A stretch of 13,583 nucleotides of DNA from Halobacteriales archaeon. GTDB taxonomy: Archaea > Halobacteriota > Halobacteria > Halobacteriales > Hikarchaeaceae. The notes beneath the pieces were generated by a model. It saw only the letters and a list, made by a program, of their open reading frames with translations, had not been told where the DNA came from and did not search any database. The first letter of the stretch is position 1. Each line of letters begins with the position of its first letter. Shown one piece after another: positions 7,738-13,583 of this stretch. The stretch covers positions 1-13,583 of the forward strand of contig JAPYRM010000013.1 of the NCBI GenBank assembly GCA_029941175.1, in the 5' to 3' direction. The translations under genes were made by a program, and so were the position numbers.

Positions 7738-8234
7738 ATAATTATATAGAAGCAACCATTCACGAGATAGAGTTCAAAGTTAACGGGGAGGAAATATCAA
7801 TGACCATTCCGGCGAACCTAACTTTAGTTGAACTACTGCGGCAAGAGCTGCGTCTTACAGGGACTACAGAAGGTTGTGGAGTGGGAGTTTGTGGGTGCTG
7901 TACTGTATTAATAGATAACAAAGTTGTTGCTTCTTGTTTAGAATTGGCTGTCAACATAGATGGAAAGGAAGTATTGACCATAGAAGGATTAGCAGATACA
8001 TACCAGCTTAGTGAATTCCACCCCCTACAGACCTCTTTTCGAGAGTATGAAGGATTTCAATGTGGTTATTGCACTCCTGGAATGTTAATATCTTCAAAAG
8101 CATTACTTGATCAGAACCCAGACCCTTCCGATGAGGATATAAGAGAATTTCTTTCTGAAAATATATGCAGATGTACGGGATATGATAGCATCATAATGGC
8201 CGTTAAAAGTGCCGCCAAAAAAATGAATGCGTAG
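7734..8234 (+). CDS. Molybdenum hydroxylase [2Fe-2S] subunit (CoxS/XdhC-domain type)
   Basis: Small subunit carrying two [2Fe-2S] clusters that relay electrons from the Mo centre to FAD. It has 166 aa, normal for the family (about 150-170). The N-terminal plant-ferredoxin-like domain binds one cluster through Cys48, Cys53, Cys56 and Cys68, with an extra Cys55 where many homologues have alanine or another residue. The C-terminal helical domain binds the second through Cys110, Cys113, Cys145 and Cys147 (QCGYCTPGM and CRCTGY). All eight expected ligands are present, so the protein should be functional. The ATG overlaps the Mo-subunit stop (ATGA) and has a strong Shine-Dalgarno seven bases upstream, which suggests translational coupling. 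It ends the operon: the next gene converges on it ten bases later. No maturation gene (XdhC/MocA or CoxD-like) follows. Confidence 0.95.
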   Translation: MNNYIEATIHEIEFKVNGEEISMTIPANLTLVELLRQELRLTGTTEGCGVGVCGCCTVLIDNKVVASCLELAVNIDGKEVLTIEGLADTYQLSEFHPLQTSFREYEGFQCGYCTPGMLISSKALLDQNPDPSDEDIREFLSENICRCTGYDSIIMAVKSAAKKMNA

Positions 8235-8244
8235 ATGTTAGAAA

Positions 8245-10518
8245 TTAAGAGATATATTCGTAGATGATAACTTCTTCATTCTCAAAAACAATTTGTAAAT
8301 AAGGATCGTCGAAATTGGATATTCCGTATAGCTCTCGTTCATTTTTTCCAACATAGACATATTTGACATCATATGAGAGCAATAATTCATTTCGGAGTTC
8401 TGACGGTCCCGTATATATTTGATTTACATGAGAAACTCTCTGCAAGTAGGGCTCTTCTCCACGGTACCCCACCTCATGAGACCATCCCGCAATTGTGGGA
8501 ACCCCTGTAAAACTAGATGGTGCATTGACCCATCGGTATGGAAGGGTCGTTTCCAAAGAATTGCACCAGCATCCGGGTGCAGTGACTATATTAGGAGATC
8601 CTGTTTGACGCCCTATAAATGTAATTGCTTCCCATTCATAAGGATGATTTGTAGTAGCATCCAGTGTGGCATCGAGGGTGAAGTTGGGTTCGTCAGAGAA
8701 ATGCTCCGTCATAGAAAATCCAGCATAAAATGTAGTAGATATGATAAGCAAAGATAAAAAGACGGTTGTGATTAAATTATAGCTCTTTTTTGGAAGAAGA
8801 CCACTTTTCAGAAGTGGGCCATTAAATAAACGAGTGAGTGCTACGGAGGCCCCGATAGAGAGAAATATCCAGACTTGCATATAGATTTTAAATACAGTGT
8901 TCATCCTCCCAGGACCGGCTTGTTCTTGGATGAATAGAAATTCGGTTAAAAGAATAAGTACTGCCCCGGCAAGAAATAAAACCAATTCAAATCCAACTTT
9001 GGAGGAAAAATTTTCTAATAAGAGCCAAGAAATTATGCATAAAGGCAAGAGTATTGCTACCGCGGGTGCCCCAAACAAAAGGCCGATTAAAAATAATAGC
9101 GAACATAGCAAAAACACCCTGCTATGACTTTGAGAAATTTCAGTGGACAGTATAGAGTACATGTAGATTGAATATACAAGTATGAAAAATAGATACACGA
9201 AGAGAAACTCAACTAGTCCGCTTCGGGGGGGGAAAAATGCAATTGTCCGTAGCGATGCAGATTGAACAAAAAATGGGATGACTGTTAAAGATCCTAACAA
9301 AATTACGAATATAGAGATAAATAGAGAAGTGACAATACGAAATATTTTACGTTGGGAATTCTGGAGAATGATTTTTGAGTTCAAAGAAGGAGAAATTATA
9401 GACAGTGGATCCGTTGGAGAAAATACCAATGTTAAAAATAAAAGCCCAAATACAGTAGGATAACTCCAGGTATTTACGACAGCTAATAGACCAGATAGAA
9501 ATGGAAGTGCGACTAGAATTAATAACCGTCTTTCTCGGGTTGAATTAATAGGTGCCAGATAATATGCAAACATCGTGAACAAAAGGAGAACCATAAAAGG
9601 AGTGCTCATCATGTGTGCGTGGAGGTCTCCATTTAGCCATGCAAAAAATGGAAATTCGTTGATAGTTCCTCGGATGACTCTACTAGAAGTCCAATAGAAA
9701 AAGGAGTCCGGATGTAGCAGGTATAAAGGTTTTAAATCAGTTACACTAGCAATGGAACGTGCGATGGATTTTGCTAGCCCGAGGGGAAGAATCCAAAGGA
9801 AAATAGAAAACGTGACTACAAAATTGGAAGAGATTCCAACTATAACAGCCGCGAGAGATCCTGCAAATCTATGAGAGTTGCCATAAAAAGTGGAAATGGA
9901 TCCAGAGAGGCCATATGCTCCCGATACGAGAGCGCCGAAGAAACTAGCTAAAGCCAAATTGTATGCAAATTTTGCAGGAATGCCAGATAGCATAGAAAGT
10001 ATCGCCGAAATTAAATGACCACCATAGTAATATCGAATTGTTTCTCCTGCGAACCAAAGATCTTCGGGGGGTAAAACTGAAGAACGTAAGATGGATTGTA
10101 AAAGTCCAAAATCTAGAAACTTTTCTCCCCCTATAGGGTATATAGAAGGATCTGCCGAACGTATAGCAATGATTAAAAGAAATGCTATTGTGAAAACAGT
10201 AAAAGATTCTGCAAATCTCTTGATAGGTAGCACAGGCCTATTTAGAAAAAAAACACCTAAAGATAGGATGATGAGAGAAACCAATCCTACCACTACTGTG
10301 GAAAAATTAAATGAAAATTGGCCCATCCAATAGACAGAGAAAAAGAGCATAGTTAAGCTAAAAGTAAGTGCTGCAGAAGCCCCTTTGTCGGATAGCCTCC
10401 AGAAGAGAGTGGAGGTTATTGGCAAACCTATGAGCGATAGTATAAGTAATAAAATCCACCAGGTTAAAATTAGATTATACTCCATTAGGGGGAAAGAAGA
10501 AGAGAAAGTACTAACCAT
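8245..10518 (-). CDS. DUF2298 'YYY' polytopic membrane protein, probable surface-glycosylation enzyme
   Basis: A 757-residue integral membrane protein with about 14-16 hydrophobic helices (first at about 15-37, last near 585-608), followed by a soluble C-terminal part (about 612-757). The family's tri-tyrosine signature is present as RYYYGG (Tyr163-165), along with GDLHAHMM (297-304, two conserved histidines after an aspartate) and GRMNTVFK (Arg538 near the start of a late helix). These identify DUF2298, known from archaea and Chloroflexi and without an assigned reaction that I know of. Its layout, with many helices, acidic and histidine residues in early loops and a C-terminal soluble domain, recalls GT-C glycosyltransferases that use lipid-linked sugars. 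That role is inference, supported by the divergent GT2 and GtrA genes. The start could be Met1 or Met12; neither has a Shine-Dalgarno, and both precede the first helix. A G8 tract at 9225-9232 lies inside the gene. Confidence 0.88.
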   Translation of the reverse strand: MVSTFSSSFPLMEYNLILTWWILLLILSLIGLPITSTLFWRLSDKGASAALTFSLTMLFFSVYWMGQFSFNFSTVVVGLVSLIILSLGVFFLNRPVLPIKRFAESFTVFTIAFLLIIAIRSADPSIYPIGGEKFLDFGLLQSILRSSVLPPEDLWFAGETIRYYYGGHLISAILSMLSGIPAKFAYNLALASFFGALVSGAYGLSGSISTFYGNSHRFAGSLAAVIVGISSNFVVTFSIFLWILPLGLAKSIARSIASVTDLKPLYLLHPDSFFYWTSSRVIRGTINEFPFFAWLNGDLHAHMMSTPFMVLLLFTMFAYYLAPINSTRERRLLILVALPFLSGLLAVVNTWSYPTVFGLLFLTLVFSPTDPLSIISPSLNSKIILQNSQRKIFRIVTSLFISIFVILLGSLTVIPFFVQSASLRTIAFFPPRSGLVEFLFVYLFFILVYSIYMYSILSTEISQSHSRVFLLCSLLFLIGLLFGAPAVAILLPLCIISWLLLENFSSKVGFELVLFLAGAVLILLTEFLFIQEQAGPGRMNTVFKIYMQVWIFLSIGASVALTRLFNGPLLKSGLLPKKSYNLITTVFLSLLIISTTFYAGFSMTEHFSDEPNFTLDATLDATTNHPYEWEAITFIGRQTGSPNIVTAPGCWCNSLETTLPYRWVNAPSSFTGVPTIAGWSHEVGYRGEEPYLQRVSHVNQIYTGPSELRNELLLSYDVKYVYVGKNERELYGISNFDDPYLQIVFENEEVIIYEYIS

Positions 10519-10534
10519 TTTCGTATTCTATACC

Positions 10535-10540
10535 AGGAGG
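10535..10540 (+). promoter_or_regulatory. Shine-Dalgarno for the GT2 gene with unusually short spacing
   Basis: A perfect AGGAGG (extended GGAGGT at 10536-10541) ends only two bases before the ATG at 10543. Usual spacing is five to nine bases. The GT2 fold begins immediately after this ATG and no later start would keep the first strand, so the start itself is not in doubt. Confidence 0.6.
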
Positions 10541-10542
10541 TA

Positions 10543-11247
10543 ATGAAAAATTCTATTGGGGTTGTCATTCCAGCTTATAATCCAAATTTAAAGAAACTGG
10601 AAAGATATGTTAAAGAGCTGGACGAATTACTTTGTCCAGACACAATTCTAATAGAAATAGACAATCCAAGTCAAAGTGAATTAAATCAAATGAAAGATAT
10701 ACCAGCAAGGGTCGGTGTGTCTGATGTAAGAAGAGGAAAAGGAGCAGCAATAACACAAGGATTTAACAAATTAAAATCGGACATATTGGTCTTTGTTGAT
10801 GCAGATGGAAGTGCCCCAGCAAAATCGGTTAAAAAAGTGTGTGATTCGGTTAAACAATCACATGTGGATTTGGCAGTTGGTTCTCGCAGACATCCTAATT
10901 CGAATGTGAAAGTTCACCAGAGTGATATACGAAGATTGTTAGGAGACGGGTTTTCGTTTTTATCACAGATCATTTTGGAAGTGAAACTGTATGATTATCA
11001 ATGTGGTGTGAAGGCCATAGATAAAAAAGTATGGAAGGATGTACAAAAAGACATAGAAAAAGAGGGATTTTCATGGGATATTGAACTGATTTCAATTGTA
11101 TCGATGAGAGGACATAACATTGAAGAGGTGCCCATAGAATGGGAGGATCAACCAGGGTCAACAGTCAAGATGGTCCCAACTGTATTGGAGTTATTTAAGG
11201 CACTGTTCACCGTTCGTAGGAAAATTAAAAAGATGCGGAGGGCATAG
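10543..11247 (+). CDS. GT2 family glycosyltransferase, dolichyl-phosphate hexose synthase-like
   Basis: Predicted to move a hexose from a nucleotide sugar to a polyprenyl (dolichyl) phosphate on the cytoplasmic face. It has 234 aa with a single GT-A domain and no C-terminal membrane helices. Motifs in order: GVVIPAYNP (6-14), RRGKGAAITQGF (63-74), the metal-binding DXD as Asp86-Ala-Asp88 with FVDADGS, AVGSRR (111-116), YDYQCGVKA (150-158), FSWDIEL (176-182) and WEDQPGSTV (200-208). The last four are characteristic of DPM1/AglJ-like polyprenyl-phosphate glycosyltransferases. The usual nucleotide-binding DDGS after the second strand is replaced by IDNPS (39-43). The downstream GtrA gene overlaps by one base (TAGTG). 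Together the two suggest synthesis and flipping of a lipid-linked sugar. The basic tail (RRKIKKMRR) may sit at the membrane surface. The exact sugar is unknown. Confidence 0.9.
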   Translation: MKNSIGVVIPAYNPNLKKLERYVKELDELLCPDTILIEIDNPSQSELNQMKDIPARVGVSDVRRGKGAAITQGFNKLKSDILVFVDADGSAPAKSVKKVCDSVKQSHVDLAVGSRRHPNSNVKVHQSDIRRLLGDGFSFLSQIILEVKLYDYQCGVKAIDKKVWKDVQKDIEKEGFSWDIELISIVSMRGHNIEEVPIEWEDQPGSTVKMVPTVLELFKALFTVRRKIKKMRRA

Positions 11248-11732
11248 TGACTGCGAGAGAATCGGATAGAAAAATTATCAGGAGTCTCAAAATAGGGAAA
11301 ATAAAATATTTATTCTCCATTGTTAAGTTCTCAAAATTCACAATGGTTGGAATTATGGGTGGGGTGATAGATAGTGCAGTATTAAGTTTGCTAGTTATTT
11401 CAATGAGTTTTCCATTGGTTCCTTCCAAATTGATAGGAGCAGAGCTTGCAATTATAGCTATGTTTTTGTTGAATGAATACTGGACATTCTCAGAAGATGG
11501 GTTAAATGGAAAATATCAGAGATTAATTCGGTTTATGAAATCAAATTTTGTCCGGTCAGTGGGTGTAGTAGTGGCAACTGGAGTTATGGTTACTATTGTA
11601 GGAAAAATTGAAACGGAGTATGGGGGGATTGAACTAGTTTTAGCAAATATAATAGGTATAACGGCAGGGTTAATTGTTAACTATATTCTTGAGTCTCTTA
11701 TCACCTGGCAAGTTGGTATCAAAAGTAGTTAA
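11247..11732 (+). CDS. GtrA family membrane protein (probable polyprenyl-phosphate-sugar flippase)
   Basis: A 161-residue protein with four hydrophobic helices at about 32-53, 60-77, 101-118 and 128-148, and a basic N-terminal tail. Family hallmarks seen are KFSKFTMVGIMGGVID at the first helix, FLLNEYWTF (73-81; Asn76, Trp79) ending the second, RFMKSNFVRSVG leading into the third, and GLIVNYILESLITW in the fourth. GtrA proteins are thought to flip lipid-linked sugars across the membrane or assist the partner glycosyltransferase, and are commonly next to a GT2, as here. The GTG start at 11247 is set by GGAGGG at 11237-11242, four bases upstream, and overlaps the GT2 stop by one base. The stop TAA shares four bases (TTAA) with the stop of the convergent gene on the other strand. 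Confidence 0.9.
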   Translation: MTARESDRKIIRSLKIGKIKYLFSIVKFSKFTMVGIMGGVIDSAVLSLLVISMSFPLVPSKLIGAELAIIAMFLLNEYWTFSEDGLNGKYQRLIRFMKSNFVRSVGVVVATGVMVTIVGKIETEYGGIELVLANIIGITAGLIVNYILESLITWQVGIKSS

Positions 11733-13583
11733 GAAGAGGTAGCTTTACTGATAGATTGCCATACTTTTTCGTCGGTTATTGGGAGGTCAATATGAGAAAT
11801 TCCAAATGGTTCAAGCGCATCGGAGACGGCATTTGCTATGGAGGCAGGAGATCCAATAGTCCCACTTTCTCCAGCACCTTTTGTCCCGAGTAGATTACTA
11901 GATGTAGGAGTAACAATATGGTCTGTTTCTATATCAGGGAGATGCATTGCCCGGGGCATTGCATAATCTTGTAAAGTCCCAGATACGAGATTACCAGAGC
12001 TGTCATAGACGGCTTGTTCGAACAAAGCTTGTCCAATTCCTTGAACAATGCCCCCGACAATTTGGCCCTCGACGATCATGGGATTCAATATAGTGCCAAC
12101 ATCATCTACTCCAACATAACGCTGTAATTTAACCTCCCCGGTCTCTACATCAATTTCAACAACGGCTATGTGAGTTCCATATGGCCATGCTTTTTTACTA
12201 TTTTCGTAAATCGTTGTCACTTCGAATCCTTTTTCAACAGTTTCAGGTATATTGTTCCCATAGGCTGCTGCTGCAACTTCTGCGAAGGTCACAGAATTGT
12301 CGGGAGAATCGGTTACATGGAAATTGCTATTTTTAAACGTTATGTCAGAGGTAGAAGTATTCAATAAGTGGGCTGCGATTTTTGTTCCTTTTTCCACTGT
12401 TTGCTCGGTGCATCGAAGTAACGCACTACCAGCCATAGAACCGGTCCTACTGCCAAAGGATCCAGTCCCACTAGGTAATATTTCACTATCACCTGCAACG
12501 ATTTCGATGTCTTTGAATGGCACCCCAGTTCCCTGAGATATTAGTTGTGTGAAAGGAGTTTGATGTCCTTGGCCACAATCTGCAGAACCAACGTATGCAG
12601 TTATTGCACCGGTGGGGTGTATCCTTAGTTTTGCAGTTTCAGTCCCACCCCCACTTCGTTCTATGAAGGAACAGAGCCCAATTCCAATATATTTTCCTTC
12701 GTTTCGAAGAGAAATTTGTTCCTTTCTCAATCCGTCATAATCAATTATTTTTAGTGCTAGATCGAGTGCAGCTTCGTAGTCACCGCAATCGTATTCAGCA
12801 ATAATGGGAGTTTTATAAGGAAATTCATCTTTTTGGACGAAATTTTTTCTGCGGATCTCAACAGGATCCATGCCTAGCTTCTTCGCTGCTAAATGGACAA
12901 GGCGTTCGACGACGAATGCTGCTTCTGGCCTCCCCGCTCCACGGTATGCGTCCACAGGAGTGGAATTGGTGAATACACCTGTCATTCTAACAGATATTGC
13001 AGGGATTTTATACAGGCCAGATAGTAGAACGCCATACCCGCCTGTTTGTAATGGTGCTTTTGTAGAAACATATGCTCCAATGTCAAGATAGGTGTGAGCT
13101 TCAAGGGCGGTTAAAGTTCCGTCATTATTGAATGCGATTTTTGCGTTAGTAACATGAGACCTGCCTTGGGCATCAGTGATATGTGCCTCGGATCGGGTGT
13201 TTTGCCATTTAATAGGCAATCCTAGTTGGACAGAGCACCACGCGCAAATTAATTCTCCAGCATAGAATTTACTTTTAGATCCAAACCCACCACCAACAAA
13301 GGGCACCGTGACATGGACTTTATGTAAGGGAATTCCTAGTGATTTTGAAAAATAATTCCGGTGTCCAAAAGCCCCTTGACTTGAAAGTTTAATAGATAGT
13401 TTTCCAGAAGAGGACGAATAATCTGCAAGAGCTACCCGAGGTTCAATTGCATTTGGTATTAGTCGTGGTAAAACTAGGTCCAACTCAACTATATGATCAG
13501 AGTTGCTAAATGCAGTTTTCACATTTTCTTTATTTCCATTTTCCCAATCATAAGAAATGTTTCCAGGAGCACCATCATGTAAT
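11729..13583 (-). CDS. Molybdenum hydroxylase large subunit, form II CoxL-like (AYRGAGR), N-terminus cut by window edge
   Basis: The frame runs unbroken past a GTG at 13522 to the window edge. The 20 residues before that GTG (including GAPGNISYDWENG) match the family, so that codon is internal. About 617 residues are visible of an expected 780 or so; the hammerhead domain is mostly missing. Numbering from 13522: SSQGAF (Gln49), GGGFGSK (77-83), AYRGAGR (192-198, bases 12929-12949), GSADCGQG, and GAGESG with catalytic Glu552. AYRGAGR is the signature of form II CoxL-like proteins, whose substrates are mostly undetermined. Genuine CO dehydrogenases have AYRCSFR with an active-site cysteine, absent here. 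Ungapped mapping to bovine xanthine oxidase gives Ser84, Gly162 and Ala196 where the bovine enzyme has Glu802, Arg880 and Phe914, so neither purine nor CO is expected. The FAD and [2Fe-2S] partners are not downstream, where the GtrA gene converges; they may lie upstream of it or elsewhere. Confidence 0.93.
   Translation of the reverse strand, partial: LHDGAPGNISYDWENGNKENVKTAFSNSDHIVELDLVLPRLIPNAIEPRVALADYSSSSGKLSIKLSSQGAFGHRNYFSKSLGIPLHKVHVTVPFVGGGFGSKSKFYAGELICAWCSVQLGLPIKWQNTRSEAHITDAQGRSHVTNAKIAFNNDGTLTALEAHTYLDIGAYVSTKAPLQTGGYGVLLSGLYKIPAISVRMTGVFTNSTPVDAYRGAGRPEAAFVVERLVHLAAKKLGMDPVEIRRKNFVQKDEFPYKTPIIAEYDCGDYEAALDLALKIIDYDGLRKEQISLRNEGKYIGIGLCSFIERSGGGTETAKLRIHPTGAITAYVGSADCGQGHQTPFTQLISQGTGVPFKDIEIVAGDSEILPSGTGSFGSRTGSMAGSALLRCTEQTVEKGTKIAAHLLNTSTSDITFKNSNFHVTDSPDNSVTFAEVAAAAYGNNIPETVEKGFEVTTIYENSKKAWPYGTHIAVVEIDVETGEVKLQRYVGVDDVGTILNPMIVEGQIVGGIVQGIGQALFEQAVYDSSGNLVSGTLQDYAMPRAMHLPDIETDHIVTPTSSNLLGTKGAGESGTIGSPASIANAVSDALEPFGISHIDLPITDEKVWQSISKATSS

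Noticed and set aside
13520..13522. GTG as the start of the second Mo large subunit
   Set aside because: The frame stays open to the window edge and the 20 residues before it match the family (GAPGN...W), so this is an internal valine and the gene is cut by the window.

Overview
The window (about 40% G+C by eye) reads as archaeal chromosome. It has dense gene packing, a class II (B12-dependent) ribonucleotide reductase with the long internal segment and wording I associate with haloarchaeal enzymes, and a DUF2298 'YYY' membrane protein beside a dolichyl-phosphate-type GT2 and a GtrA protein, a trio I recall from haloarchaea. G+C is low and the proteins are lysine-rich and not strongly acidic, unlike typical salt-in haloarchaea. 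A low-GC relative of Halobacteria, such as the marine Hikarchaeia/Marine Group IV, would fit. This placement is inference from remembered homologues, not from a search.

Layout. (1) 1-2733 (+): nearly all of the class II ribonucleotide reductase, with its N-terminus cut by the left edge. (2) 2797-8234 (+): a thiamine-diphosphate (TPP) enzyme, then a complete three-subunit molybdenum hydroxylase in the order FAD subunit, Mo subunit, [2Fe-2S] subunit. (3) 8245-11732: a cell-surface glycosylation module. The DUF2298 polytopic protein on the minus strand diverges, across only 24 bases, from GT2 and GtrA genes on the plus strand. (4) 11729-13583 (-): the C-terminal four fifths of a second Mo-hydroxylase large subunit from a different clade (AYRGAGR, 'form II CoxL'), with its N-terminus cut by the right edge.

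How the genes work together. The three Mo-hydroxylase subunits form the usual electron path: substrate to Mo cofactor, to two [2Fe-2S] clusters, to FAD, to acceptor. The TPP enzyme directly upstream suggests a short catabolic route in which a C-C lyase or ligase makes or uses a carbonyl compound that the hydroxylase oxidises. The substrate is unknown. Residue-by-residue reading argues against xanthine for the first hydroxylase and against CO for both. GT2 and GtrA, and by proximity DUF2298, most likely make, move and use a lipid-linked sugar at the membrane.

No gap between genes exceeds 65 bases. I saw no tRNA, rRNA, CRISPR array, insertion sequence or inverted-repeat element.
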